Part shown: one piece after another, positions 7,205-16,117 of the stretch
Layout: every line of letters starts with the position of its first letter
How positions within the stretch are numbered: the first letter of the stretch is position 1
Assembly (NCBI GenBank): GCA_030265685.1
Contig: JAJDGO010000012.1
Location: 1-39,348, forward strand
DNA from: Bacteroidales bacterium OttesenSCG-928-M11
Lineage (GTDB): Bacteria; Bacteroidota; Bacteroidia; Bacteroidales; Azobacteroidaceae
DNA: 39,348 nt
Direction of reading: 5' to 3'
The notes under the pieces: model-generated
Database searches by the model: none
The model's input: the letters and a program-made list of their open reading frames with translations, nothing else
What the model was told of the DNA's origin: nothing
Position numbers and translations under genes: made by a program

Positions 7205-8902
7205 TTATCTTAAAATAGCATCCAAGAATTGTTTGTTCGTGATATATTTAGAGAACTCAACATCTTGTACGGCTTTAGTTGCCAAAGTAGTATCTAAGGT
7301 AACTGCTTGTTTCAAGTTCGTTGCTACAGCGTCGACATTGTTTGTTCTTGCTCCAACGATAGCTTTCAAATAAGAAGTTGTTGCGTTTGGATTAGCAATT
7401 TCGTTCAATGTTTTTGAAGCTTTATTATAATCTTTTGCCAAGATTTGAGCCAAAGCTGCATTATTGTTTACTGTATTTCCGAAAGAAGTTACGGCATTAT
7501 TATAACGTCCTTCCAATATTGCGAGATGTCCCATAGCAGCACCTAACTCATCTACTCCTGAAGCATTACCGAAATATTGTTCTGCTTTGGCTTTGTTTCC
7601 CTCTGCCAATGCAGCAAAACCTAAGTTTACGTTAGCTTCGGCCAATGTTCCTTTTTCGTTTGCCTTATTAAAGAAAGAGATTGCTTTTTGGATATTTCCT
7701 TTTTCGTATTCGATAACACCTAAGTTATTATATGCTCTCGAGTCGTTCGGGAAATACTTGGTTGCTTCTGTGTATATTCTTGTTTTTTCGGCTGTTGTTT
7801 CTGATAAATAAGCAGCATAAAGCAATTCTTCCAATTTTAAGTTTTTCGGAGCAGTTGCTGCAATACTTAATATTTCTTCGTCGCTTTTGCCGATAATCTC
7901 AATATTTGCAGTCAAACGAGAGCGTCTAAGTTTAGGAAGAACTTCGTCTGCCAAAACAGAAAACACTGAAGATATATTTTTAATTTCGCGTTCTCTTTGT
8001 TCAGAGTCTTTGTACATAGAAAGAACTCGTAAGATAAGGTCTTTATCTTGGATATTTGATTTTTCTACCAATTCTCTGAATCCTTCCCAGTCTTGAGCTG
8101 TATAACGAGCATTAACTTCTGCGTCAACTTTTGATTTTTTCATTTCACGAGAAATATACGATTGAGTATTTTTTTCGCGTTTTTCTGCCAATTTTTCGTT
8201 CAACTCTAATCCACCATCAGGAGAAGCATATGCAGAGATTTCGATATCTACATTTTGATTAGGAGCTTGGTTTGCATTTTCTACAATATCTTTCCAATCT
8301 TGTAAAGATTCTTTCTTTAATTCGGCTGAACGTAACTCAGCTTGTTGAATAAGGAACATAATGTCTTCGTTGTATTGTTCCTTAATGATACGCTGGAATT
8401 TGTCGGGAGCAATAGCCGGATTTTCTGTAGAAGCATCTAATAGGGCAGCTGTTGCTAATACTCCGTCGCCAATCTTGATGTCTGGCAATTCTACTTCTTT
8501 ATTTCCGATTTTTGCTTTGAAAGTAAGATACAACTGAGAGCTTAACATCTCCGGAACATAGTCGAAACTGGAGTACATTGTAGCATTTGCTCCTGTTTTT
8601 TCAGGGATAACTTGACCGTTTCCGGCAACTTTTTCGCCTTGATATACATAAGAATTTCCCCAAGCTTCGCCTCCTTCGTAACGAAGAACCGGTATAACCG
8701 TAACGGTTGCTTTTTTATTAAACCAACCAGCAGGAAATGTAGCATGAATAGTAACAGGAACTTTTCCGGCAACTAATTCTAATGGTTGAGGTTCTGCGGT
8801 TATATACTCGCTGGCCAAAGGCTGTAACTTGGATGAACAACCCGTCATAATAGCCAAAGAGAATACTGCCAAAAATAAGGGCAAATAAAATCTTTTACTC
8901 AT
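7205..8902 (-). CDS. Outer-membrane lipoprotein with OmpA-like core and TPR domain
   Basis: A 565-residue predicted lipoprotein with lipobox ...AIMTGC, Cys22 being the lipidation site. Residues about 30-150 are beta-rich and unassigned. The centre (about 160-345) has an OmpA-like pattern: VDIEISAYASPDGG, then NEKLAEKREKNTQSY, resembling the peptidoglycan-binding fold but with a long charged helical insertion. Residues about 365-565 form tetratricopeptide repeats (SRAYNNLGVIEYEKGNIQKA, LAEANVNLGFAALAEGNKAKA). Similar TPR/OmpA lipoproteins are common in Bacteroidales; I know no assigned function. It is divergent from porE, which has the same kinds of parts in a different order, so a role in envelope anchoring is plausible but inferred. 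A promoter -7 element lies upstream. Confidence 0.82.
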   Translation of the reverse strand: MSKRFYLPLFLAVFSLAIMTGCSSKLQPLASEYITAEPQPLELVAGKVPVTIHATFPAGWFNKKATVTVIPVLRYEGGEAWGNSYVYQGEKVAGNGQVIPEKTGANATMYSSFDYVPEMLSSQLYLTFKAKIGNKEVELPDIKIGDGVLATAALLDASTENPAIAPDKFQRIIKEQYNEDIMFLIQQAELRSAELKKESLQDWKDIVENANQAPNQNVDIEISAYASPDGGLELNEKLAEKREKNTQSYISREMKKSKVDAEVNARYTAQDWEGFRELVEKSNIQDKDLILRVLSMYKDSEQREREIKNISSVFSVLADEVLPKLRRSRLTANIEIIGKSDEEILSIAATAPKNLKLEELLYAAYLSETTAEKTRIYTEATKYFPNDSRAYNNLGVIEYEKGNIQKAISFFNKANEKGTLAEANVNLGFAALAEGNKAKAEQYFGNASGVDELGAAMGHLAILEGRYNNAVTSFGNTVNNNAALAQILAKDYNKASKTLNEIANPNATTSYLKAIVGARTNNVDAVATNLKQAVTLDTTLATKAVQDVEFSKYITNKQFLDAILR

Positions 8903-8953
8903 AATGATAATAATTTAGATGATTTATTAATATTCTTTTTACTCATTTTCGTG

Positions 8954-8961
8954 CAAATCTA
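8954..8961 (-). promoter_or_regulatory. Bacteroidetes -7 element for the TPR/OmpA lipoprotein gene
   Basis: On the minus strand this reads TAGATTTG (TAnnTTTG), about 51 bp upstream of the start codon. No clear -33 box is visible. Confidence 0.5.
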
Positions 8962-9114
8962 CGTTTTTATTATCATTTTTGGAAGTAAATAACCGAAAAA
9001 ATAGCAAAGGGAAGGAATAATTGTGACTCTATTGTTCGACCTATCATTTAAAACAAGAGGATATATCCGAATAAGATAAAATGTTTTTGCTCGAAAGTAT
9101 ATATCTCTTGACTC

Positions 9115-9202
9115 AAGTTCTTGTATTTTTTTAAACTTTTCTGTACAGAGAATAAAACTTTTCTGTACAGAAAATATACCAAGTTCTTGTATTTTTTGAA
9201 TA
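9115..9202. repeat. Four-unit 22-bp-period array with CTGTACAG palindromes
   Basis: Units start at 9115, 9137, 9159 and 9181, exactly 22 bp apart, in an A-B-B-A order. The outer units begin AAGTTCTTGTATTTTTT. The inner units carry a palindrome; TTTTCTGTACAGAAAA at 9159-9174 is perfect and the copy at 9137 differs by one base. The period equals that of the arrays at 664-773 and 24593-24675, but the inner core sequence is different. Confidence 0.8.
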
Positions 9203-9301
9203 AACTATTTTTATTACTTCGATACATTTATAAGACATCGATTCCTTTTATTACAATAATTCGGAGAAAATAGAGTTATTTAGATAGACATAGAAAAAAT
9301 T

Positions 9302-11287
9302 ATGCAGAGACGATATATTATCATCTGTTTGTTGTTGCTGCCGATTCTTGCATTTATATCGTGTAAGTCGGCTAAACTTAGTGATGCTATTGAAAAGCAC
9401 GAACGAGGCGAATACTATGATGCGGCTCAGATTTATCGAAAAGTTTACGGAAAAACGCCATCCGAAAAAGTATATCTTCGAGGTGCTATTACATTTCAAA
9501 TGGGAGAATGTTATCGGCTATTAAACAATCCCAACCGCGCATTAGGTTCGTACATAAATGCTGTCCGATTCAAGTATCCCGATAGCACGGCATATTTGTA
9601 TCAGGGGCAAATGTCGCAAATGCTTGGAAAATATTCGGACGCTATCAAATACTATAATACTTATTTGGAATACGTTCCTAATAGTTTATTGGCTAAGAAT
9701 GGTATTATTGGGTGCGAATTAGCTCCGGAATGGAAGAAAAACCCGTCTTACTACGTCGTGAAAAAAATGGAACTGTTCAATTCTCGCGAAGGAGAATTTA
9801 GCCCGATACTTATCCCTCCCGACAATAACCAATTACTGATTACATCTTCTCGCAAAGGAGTTGTAGGAGAAGAGAAAAGTTCTATAACCGGAGTCATGAA
9901 CAACGACTTCTTTCTTGTCAAACAAGACGAAAAAGGACAATGGCTTAAACCGGAAGTAATAGAAAGTGGAGTAAATACAGAATTTGATGAAGGAACCGGT
10001 TCGTTCTCTTCCGATGGTTCGCAAATGTATTATACCTATTGTTCGCAAGACTTCGACACCAATCGCACTGCCGAGATACGTTTATCTTCCCGTTCGGAAG
10101 CTAAATGGAATGCCGGCACCCAAGTAGAAATATTTAAAGACTCAACACTAATGGCTTCTCATCCGGCCGTAGGACCAGATGGCTATCTTTATTTCGTATC
10201 GGATATGATGGGAGGCTTTGGCGGCAAAGATATTTGGAGAATACTTATTGCAGATATTGGAGTATCTTATCCGGAAAACTTAGGTCCGGAAATTAATACA
10301 CCTGCCGATGAAATGTTTCCTTATATGAGGCAAGATACTGTTTTGTTTTTTTCTTCCAACGGACACCCGGGTATGGGAGGTCTTGATATATTTAAGGCAC
10401 AAAAAGACAATAACGACAAATGGAGAGTAGAGAACTTGAAGTATCCGATCAATAGTTCGGGAGACGATTTTGGTATAACTTTCTTTGCTTTGGACGATTC
10501 AGGAAAAGAATCCGGCTTCTTCAGCAGCAATAGAAACGACAAACGAGGGGCAGATCATATATATTCTTTCTATTTACCCGGAGTATATCTTTATATTGAA
10601 GGCTGGGTATTAAATCGGGAAGAAGAAGAAATAAAAGATGCTCGGATAAGAATAGTAGGAAAAGATGGAACTAACCAACAGTTGTTTGCCCGGTCGGACG
10701 GAACTTACTTTCTGCCCGTTACTCCCGGAGTAGAATATGTTATGATGGGAAGCGCTCCCGGCTATCTTAATCAGAGACAGACACTGGAAGTTCCTCATCG
10801 AGACAAAAGTGAAACCTTCTATGTCGATTTTTATTTAAACTCTATCTCAAAACCGGAAGTAATCGAAAATATTTTCTACGACTTTGACAAAGCTACTCTA
10901 CGACCGGAATCTAAAAATGCTTTAGATACTCTGATCATGATGCTGGAAGATAACCCGAATATAACCATCGAATTGTCGGCTCATACCGATAGGAAAGGAA
11001 CAGAAGAATATAATATCAATCTTTCACAAAGGAGAGCACAATCAGTTGTTGATTATTTGATTCGACATGGAATAGAAACTGATCGATTAACTGCTGTGGG
11101 ATATGGAAAAACACGCCCGCAAACGGTCACAAAATCAATATTCGAGAGATATGAATTTTTACCGGAAGGACAAGTACTAAGCGTAGATTTCATCGAAACA
11201 CTTGCTCCTGAAGAACAAGCAATCGCCGACCAAATAAACCGAAGAACAGAATTTATGGTTTTAAGCACCGATTATGGTTTGTTTTAG
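9302..11287 (+). CDS. porE: PorE-like type IX secretion lipoprotein (TPR, beta-propeller, CRD, OmpA)
   Basis: A 661-residue lipoprotein with lipobox ILAFISC (Cys21). Domain order is TPR (about 25-150), PD40/WD40-like beta-propeller (about 155-425, with repeated FSSDGSQMYYT and YFVSDMMGGFGGKDIW motifs), a carboxypeptidase-regulatory-like domain (about 428-515) and an OmpA C-terminal peptidoglycan-binding domain (from about 523: FYDFDKATLRPES, LSAHTDRKG, NLSQRRAQSVVDYL). This order and length match PorE of Porphyromonas gingivalis, an outer-membrane T9SS component that anchors the secretion machinery to peptidoglycan. The start at 9302 puts the signal peptide in place. The organism therefore probably runs a T9SS, consistent with the sorting domain in the gene at 32526. 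Other OmpA-TPR paralogues exist in Bacteroidales, so the exact orthologue is not proven. Confidence 0.82.
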   Translation: MQRRYIIICLLLLPILAFISCKSAKLSDAIEKHERGEYYDAAQIYRKVYGKTPSEKVYLRGAITFQMGECYRLLNNPNRALGSYINAVRFKYPDSTAYLYQGQMSQMLGKYSDAIKYYNTYLEYVPNSLLAKNGIIGCELAPEWKKNPSYYVVKKMELFNSREGEFSPILIPPDNNQLLITSSRKGVVGEEKSSITGVMNNDFFLVKQDEKGQWLKPEVIESGVNTEFDEGTGSFSSDGSQMYYTYCSQDFDTNRTAEIRLSSRSEAKWNAGTQVEIFKDSTLMASHPAVGPDGYLYFVSDMMGGFGGKDIWRILIADIGVSYPENLGPEINTPADEMFPYMRQDTVLFFSSNGHPGMGGLDIFKAQKDNNDKWRVENLKYPINSSGDDFGITFFALDDSGKESGFFSSNRNDKRGADHIYSFYLPGVYLYIEGWVLNREEEEIKDARIRIVGKDGTNQQLFARSDGTYFLPVTPGVEYVMMGSAPGYLNQRQTLEVPHRDKSETFYVDFYLNSISKPEVIENIFYDFDKATLRPESKNALDTLIMMLEDNPNITIELSAHTDRKGTEEYNINLSQRRAQSVVDYLIRHGIETDRLTAVGYGKTRPQTVTKSIFERYEFLPEGQVLSVDFIETLAPEEQAIADQINRRTEFMVLSTDYGLF

Positions 11288-11309
11288 TTGAACTTTGCCA
11301 AACTTAGAC

Positions 11310-11317
11310 TATATTTG
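11310..11317 (+). promoter_or_regulatory. Bacteroidetes -7 element for the mannose-1-phosphate guanylyltransferase gene
   Basis: TATATTTG matches TAnnTTTG, with GTTG at 11287-11290 nineteen bases upstream as a weak -33 box. The ATG at 11340 follows after 22 bp. This places the start within MMNNNYC rather than at an upstream in-frame ATG at 11295, which would lie upstream of the predicted transcript. Confidence 0.6.
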
Positions 11318-11339
11318 TGTCAAATATTTAGATATAGAA

Positions 11340-12422
11340 ATGATGAATAATAATTATTGCGTTATAATGGGCGGAGGAGTAGGCAGCCGCTTTTGGCCTT
11401 TTAGCCGAGAAAACAAACCAAAACAGTTTCTTGATTTCTTCGGAACAGGACGTTCTTTGATTCAACAAACTTTTGATAGGTTTAATCAGATTATTCCAAC
11501 TCAAAATATCTTCGTGGCAACAAACGAAATGTATGCCGAATTGATTAAAGAACAAATTCCCGAACTATCCGACAGCCAAATTCTTTTAGAACCGACCCGC
11601 CGTAATACGGCTCCTTGCATAGCTTATGCCTCTTATCATATAAAAGCTATAAACCCGAATGCAAATATCGTAGTTACTCCGGCCGATCATCTTATCTTAC
11701 AAGAACATCATTTCCTTAAAAACATACAGACAGGGCTAAACTTTGTATGCAAATTCCCGACTTTACTTACTATGGGAGTTAATCCTAACCGTCCGGAAAC
11801 CGGCTATGGTTATATACAAACAGTAGAGGGAGGAACAAACGACAACATCCAAGAAGTAAAAGCTTTTACCGAAAAACCGAACCAAGAATTAGCAAACATA
11901 TTCTTCGAAAGCGGAGACTTCTTTTGGAACTCAGGTATTTTTATTTGGAATGTTAATACAATTATCGATGCTTTCGTAAAATACTTGCCCGATATTGCTA
12001 CGCGTTTTAATCTGGGATTAGGAAAATATAATACCCCAGAAGAGAAAACTTTTATCGAAGAACAATATCCGATGTGCCAAAATATATCTATAGATTATGG
12101 TATAATGGAAAAAGCCGACAATGTTCATATGTTAGTTGCCGACTTTGGATGGTCGGACTTGGGAACTTGGGGTTCGTTGCACGACTTGGCAGAGAAAGAT
12201 CAGCAACATAATACTTCTTTAAAGTGTAAGTCTATGTTTATTGAGAGTTCGAACAACTTAGTAGCTTTACCGGAAGGCAAATTAGCTGTTATACAAGGAT
12301 TGGAAGATTATATCGTTGTTGCGACCGATGACATCTTACTTATTTGCCAAAAATCGGAAGAACAACGTATTAAACATTTCGTTACTGATATAAATATGAA
12401 ATACGGAGACGAGTTTATCTAA
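11340..12422 (+). CDS. Mannose-1-phosphate guanylyltransferase
   Basis: This 360-residue cytoplasmic nucleotidyltransferase makes GDP-mannose from mannose 1-phosphate and GTP, feeding fucose, mannan and O-glycan or capsule synthesis. The signature MGGGVGSRFWPFSRENKPKQF near the N-terminus combines the nucleotide-binding GG...G-R motif and PKQF. Further family marks are LLEPTRRNTAPCIAYA, VTPADHLI, TGYGYIQ, VKAFTEKP and WNSGIFIWN. It lacks the C-terminal isomerase cupin of bifunctional ManC/AlgA enzymes. An in-frame ATG at 11295 would add 15 residues with no family similarity, and the promoter position favours the start at 11340 or 11343. It sits between porE and leuS with its own promoter. Confidence 0.92.
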   Translation: MMNNNYCVIMGGGVGSRFWPFSRENKPKQFLDFFGTGRSLIQQTFDRFNQIIPTQNIFVATNEMYAELIKEQIPELSDSQILLEPTRRNTAPCIAYASYHIKAINPNANIVVTPADHLILQEHHFLKNIQTGLNFVCKFPTLLTMGVNPNRPETGYGYIQTVEGGTNDNIQEVKAFTEKPNQELANIFFESGDFFWNSGIFIWNVNTIIDAFVKYLPDIATRFNLGLGKYNTPEEKTFIEEQYPMCQNISIDYGIMEKADNVHMLVADFGWSDLGTWGSLHDLAEKDQQHNTSLKCKSMFIESSNNLVALPEGKLAVIQGLEDYIVVATDDILLICQKSEEQRIKHFVTDINMKYGDEFI

Positions 12423-12445
12423 CCAATTCGTTTCTAACTAATATC

Positions 12446-12477
12446 TTTCTTTATCTCATTAATTTTATTTACTTTTG
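12446..12477 (+). promoter_or_regulatory. Bacteroidetes promoter for leuS
   Basis: TTTC at 12446-12449, a 20-bp spacer and TACTTTTG at 12470-12477 precede the leuS ATG by 34 bp. The leader contains a short inverted repeat (GTCTTA/TAAGAC). Confidence 0.6.
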
Positions 12478-12511
12478 CAGTCTTAAAATAAGACTATAAA
12501 AGCAAATCATC

Positions 12512-15265
12512 ATGGAGTATAATTTTTCTGAAATAGAGAAGAAATGGCAAAAATATTGGGAAGACAATAAAACATATCAAGTAAAAGAAGATAATACAAA
12601 GCCCAAATACTACGTCCTGGATATGTTTCCTTATCCATCAGGAGCCGGACTTCATGTTGGACACCCACTAGGATATATAGCTTCGGATATTTATTCCCGC
12701 TACAAACGGTTAAAAGGATTTAATGTATTACATCCAATGGGATATGATGCCTATGGACTTCCTGCAGAACAATATGCAATTCAGACCGGACAACACCCGG
12801 CTATCACAACCGAGAAAAACATTAATCGATATAAAGAACAATTAGATAAGATCGGTTTTAGTTTTGATTGGAACAGAGAAATACGAACTTGTGAACCGGA
12901 TTATTACAAATGGACACAATGGGCGTTTATCCAAATGTTCAATTCCTATTACTGTAATGACGAACAACAAGCTCGTCCTATTGCCGAACTTATCGAAGTA
13001 TTCGAACAACAAGGTTCTCAGAATTTAAATATTGCTTGTTCCGAGACTCTCTCTTTTTCGGCCGAAGAATGGAAAGCAAAAACCGAAAAAGAACAACAAG
13101 AAATATTAATGAATTACCGAATTGCCTACTTAGGTGATAGTATGGTAAACTGGTGTCCGGCTTTAGGAACTGTATTGGCAAACGATGAAGTTATAGATGG
13201 AGTATCAGAACGTGGAGGGCATCCGGTAGAACAACGCAAAATGCGCCAATGGTGTTTACGAGTTTCTGCTTATGCTCAGCGTTTATTAAACGGACTTGAT
13301 ACAATAGACTGGACAGATTCTTTAAAAGAAACTCAAAAGAATTGGATAGGAAGAAGCGAAGGAGCCGAACTAAAATTCAAAATCAAAGATTTAGATCTTG
13401 ATTTTACGGTCTTTACCACTCGTGCCGACACTATTTATGGTGTTACTTTTATGGTATTAGCTCCCGAATCGGATTATGTTTCCCAAGTAGTTACTTCCGA
13501 ACAACAAGAAGAAGTCAACAAATACCTTGAGACTGTGAAACGCCGTACCGAACGCGAACGCCAAATAGACAAAAAGGTAACCGGAGTTTTTACCGGATCA
13601 TATGCTATTAACCCAATTAGCGGAACAATTATACCTATCTGGATATCAGATTATGTTTTAGCAGGATACGGAACAGGAGCTATTATGGCTGTTCCGGCTC
13701 ATGATAGCCGCGACTATGCTTTTGCAAAACATTTTAATCTACCTATAATTCCTCTAATCGAAGGAGCAGATGTATCGGAAGAAAGTTTTGATGCGAAAGA
13801 AGGAATCATGATAAACTCGGGATTTCTAAACGGGTTAACAGTTAAAGAAGCTATTCAACGAGCAAAAGAATATATTGCGGAAAATAACTTAGGACAAATC
13901 AAAGTAAACTACCGCTTGCGCGATGCAATATTTAGTCGTCAACGCTATTGGGGCGAGCCTTTTCCGATTTATTATAAGGATGGAATGCCTTATACAGTAG
14001 ATGAATCTGATCTTCCTATCAAGTTACCTAATGTAGATAAGTTCTTACCTACAGAAACCGGAGAACCTCCTTTAGGAAGAGCTAAGGATTGGACATATAA
14101 AGGATACCCTTTAGAATTGAATACAATGCCCGGTTTTGCAGGATCTTCCGCTTATTACATTCGTTACGAAGATCCGAAGAATGATAAATCTTTAGTATCG
14201 AAAGAAACAAACGAGTACTGGCGGAATGTTGATTTATATATCGGCGGGACAGAACATGCTACCGGACACCTTATATATAGCCGTTTTTGGAATAAGTTTT
14301 TATTTGATTTAGGAACTGTGTGCGAAGACGAGCCTTTCAGGAAGTTAATCAATCAAGGAATGATACAAGGTCGTTCCAACTTCGTATATAGAATTAAGGA
14401 TACTAATACGTTTGTAAGCCTAAACTTAAAAGAACAATACGAAGTAACACCTCTTCATGTAGATGTAAATATCGTTTCGAACGATATGTTAGACTTGGAA
14501 GCTTTCAAGAATTGGCGACCGGAATTCAAAGATGCCGAATTTATTTTAGAAGACGGAAAATATATCTGCGGATGGGCAGTAGAAAAGATGTCCAAATCAA
14601 TGTATAATGTTGTTAATCCGGATGATATTGTTGATAAGTTTGGAGCCGACACGCTACGATTATACGAAATGTTTCTTGGTCCGTTGGAACAATCCAAACC
14701 TTGGGACACTAACGGAATAGACGGAGTCTCCCGATTTTTACGAAAACTTTGGAATCTATTCTATAAAAATGGTGAACTTTGCATTAGTCAAGACGAGCCT
14801 ACAAAAGAAGAATTAAAAGCACTACACAAACTAATCAAAAAGGTTGGAACTGATATTGAAAACTTCTCTTTCAATACCTCTGTAGCTGCATTTATGATTT
14901 GTGTAAATGAATTAACATCTTTGAAATGCAATAAAAAAGCAATCTTATCCGAATTGGTAGTTGTTATTTCTTCTTTTGCTCCGTTTATTGCTGAGGAACT
15001 TTGGCATACTTTAGGCAACACAACAACAGTGGTTGATGCTCGCTTCCCTGAGTTTAATGAAAATTATCTGAAAGAAGATAATGTAAAATATACGGTTTCA
15101 TTTAACGGAAAAGCTCGTTTTACAATTGATTTTCCTGCCGGAGCAAGCAAAGAAGAAGTTGAAAAAACTACTTTAGCTCACGAAAGTGCTCAAAAATGGA
15201 TGGAAGGAAAGACTCCTAAAAAAGTTATTGTTGTGCCAAACAAAATTGTCAATATCGTTCTCTAA
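12512..15265 (+). CDS. leuS: Leucyl-tRNA synthetase
   Basis: This 917-residue class Ia synthetase attaches leucine to tRNA(Leu). The HIGH motif appears as HVGH (48-51) after the [11 protein letters not shown] element, and KMSKS at 692-696. Between them is the CP1 editing domain ([40 protein letters not shown]). The C-terminal half carries the anticodon-binding and C-terminal tRNA-contacting domains. It has the extra segment after the first catalytic block (about residues 150-195, [17 protein letters not shown]...) that I associate with Bacteroidetes LeuS. It is a housekeeping gene, complete, with its own promoter and a strong terminator just downstream. Confidence 0.97.
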   Translation: MEYNFSEIEKKWQKYWEDNKTYQVKEDNTKPKYYVLDMFPYPSGAGLHVGHPLGYIASDIYSRYKRLKGFNVLHPMGYDAYGLPAEQYAIQTGQHPAITTEKNINRYKEQLDKIGFSFDWNREIRTCEPDYYKWTQWAFIQMFNSYYCNDEQQARPIAELIEVFEQQGSQNLNIACSETLSFSAEEWKAKTEKEQQEILMNYRIAYLGDSMVNWCPALGTVLANDEVIDGVSERGGHPVEQRKMRQWCLRVSAYAQRLLNGLDTIDWTDSLKETQKNWIGRSEGAELKFKIKDLDLDFTVFTTRADTIYGVTFMVLAPESDYVSQVVTSEQQEEVNKYLETVKRRTERERQIDKKVTGVFTGSYAINPISGTIIPIWISDYVLAGYGTGAIMAVPAHDSRDYAFAKHFNLPIIPLIEGADVSEESFDAKEGIMINSGFLNGLTVKEAIQRAKEYIAENNLGQIKVNYRLRDAIFSRQRYWGEPFPIYYKDGMPYTVDESDLPIKLPNVDKFLPTETGEPPLGRAKDWTYKGYPLELNTMPGFAGSSAYYIRYEDPKNDKSLVSKETNEYWRNVDLYIGGTEHATGHLIYSRFWNKFLFDLGTVCEDEPFRKLINQGMIQGRSNFVYRIKDTNTFVSLNLKEQYEVTPLHVDVNIVSNDMLDLEAFKNWRPEFKDAEFILEDGKYICGWAVEKMSKSMYNVVNPDDIVDKFGADTLRLYEMFLGPLEQSKPWDTNGIDGVSRFLRKLWNLFYKNGELCISQDEPTKEELKALHKLIKKVGTDIENFSFNTSVAAFMICVNELTSLKCNKKAILSELVVVISSFAPFIAEELWHTLGNTTTVVDARFPEFNENYLKEDNVKYTVSFNGKARFTIDFPAGASKEEVEKTTLAHESAQKWMEGKTPKKVIVVPNKIVNIVL

Positions 15266-15290
15266 AGAAGACAATACAATTTATATAATA

Positions 15291-15336
15291 AAAAAATGAC
15301 AGAAAGCTTAAATATGTAAGCAATCTGTCATTTTTT
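15291..15336. terminator. Bidirectional terminator between leuS and the ECF sigma gene
   Basis: AAAAAATGACAGA (15291-15303) pairs perfectly with TCTGTCATTTTTT (15324-15336) around a 20-nt loop. The A-run and T-run flank the GC part of the stem, so it can terminate leuS from the left and the sigma factor from the right. Confidence 0.85.
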
Positions 15337-15357
15337 GTATCTATTGATAGCTTTCGC

Positions 15358-15861
15358 CTATCTCATATGTTTCAGTTGTTTCTGTAAGTTTTGACGCGCA
15401 AAGAAAATTCGGCTCTTAACTGTTCCTAAAGGTAAATCTAATTTATCTGCAATCTCGTTATATTTATAACCGGCAACAAACATAGAGAAAGGAACTTTTA
15501 AATCATCAGACAATAAATTAATTGCTCCGTTGATTTCTTTAATATTCATTGCTCCATCGGGAGATTCAAAACCAGAATCTTGACTTAAATTCAAATGATA
15601 AAGATCTTCTGTTTGGTCAAGAATTGTTTGACTTCTAACTATCTTACGGTAATTATTAATAAAAATATTACGCATAACTGTCATTACCCAACCTTTAAAG
15701 TTCACATTATTCACAAATTTTTCTTGGTTGTCTAATACCTTCAGTGTAGTGTCTTGCAATAGATCTTGTGCATCATCTTTATTTGCTGTTAACATCAATG
15801 CAAAATTATACATGTTGGCCTGGATGTCTAATACTTTGTTTTGAAATTCAGCGGTGTTCAT
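15358..15861 (-). CDS. ECF-family RNA polymerase sigma factor
   Basis: A 167-residue sigma-70 family protein with only regions 2 and 4, the ECF layout. Region 2 runs from about 15 to 80 (MYNFALMLTANKDDAQDLLQDTTLKVL, FKGWVMTVMRNIFINNYRK). Region 4 runs from about 115 to 162 and ends in a helix-turn-helix (YNEIADKLDLPLGTVKSRIFFARQNLQ). No anti-sigma gene is adjacent, so control by a membrane anti-sigma is not evident. P. gingivalis has an ECF factor (SigP) that drives T9SS genes; whether this is the equivalent cannot be judged from the sequence. Its promoter is a full consensus match, suggesting steady transcription by the housekeeping polymerase. It ends at the shared terminator with leuS. Confidence 0.93.
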   Translation of the reverse strand: MNTAEFQNKVLDIQANMYNFALMLTANKDDAQDLLQDTTLKVLDNQEKFVNNVNFKGWVMTVMRNIFINNYRKIVRSQTILDQTEDLYHLNLSQDSGFESPDGAMNIKEINGAINLLSDDLKVPFSMFVAGYKYNEIADKLDLPLGTVKSRIFFARQNLQKQLKHMR

Positions 15862-15894
15862 AGTGTAATTATTTATTTGTTATTATTTTATATG

Positions 15895-15925
15895 CAAATT
15901 TATCGCCAACTCTAAGGCTGGCAAA
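15895..15925 (-). promoter_or_regulatory. Consensus Bacteroidetes promoter of the ECF sigma gene
   Basis: On the minus strand TTTG (15922-15925), a 19-bp spacer and TAAATTTG (15895-15902) match the consensus exactly. The start codon follows after about 33 bp. The spacer contains an imperfect inverted repeat, GCCAGC...GTTGGC at 15905-15922, that could be an operator. Confidence 0.75.
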
Positions 15926-16031
15926 ATATTCTTTTAGCAAAATAAAACGATTAACTGAAACTTAATTCACCTGTAACAAAGAAACTTATTTGTAACATAA
16001 TTGCAAATACAGAACTTGCATAAAATAAAGA

Positions 16032-16057
16032 AAGTTGCAATCTATAGATTACAACTT
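16032..16057 (-). terminator. Terminator after the CapA-NlpC/P60 gene
   Basis: The minus strand reads AAGTTGTAATC-TATA-GATTGCAACTT, an 11-bp stem with one mismatch, followed by a T-rich stretch (TCTTTATTTT). It lies about 60 bp after the stop of the CapA-type gene. Confidence 0.6.
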
Positions 16058-16117
16058 GATTAAAATAAAAAATACGTAGTTTATTGATTAGAATAATATT
16101 ACTCCAAATTTTTCGCT

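Larger units (their letters stand above)
8903..9301. other. Divergent intergenic region (399 bp) between the TPR lipoprotein gene and porE
   Basis: No gene is seen here. It contains the leftward promoter near 8954 and a 22-bp-period repeat block at 9115-9202. I found no TAnnTTTG element pointing toward porE, so the porE promoter is not identified. Confidence 0.7.

Noticed and set aside
3321-8902. Polysaccharide utilisation locus around the GH31 gene
   Set aside because: No SusC or SusD homologue, hybrid two-component system or sugar transporter lies nearby; the neighbours are a TPR lipoprotein and tatD.
11295-11339. N-terminal extension of mannose-1-phosphate guanylyltransferase
   Set aside because: These 15 codons overlap the predicted promoter and add residues with no family similarity before the nucleotide-binding motif.
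15358-15861. Assignment of the ECF sigma factor as SigP, the T9SS regulator
   Set aside because: ECF factors are too similar to separate by eye and no por genes are next to it; only the family is supported.
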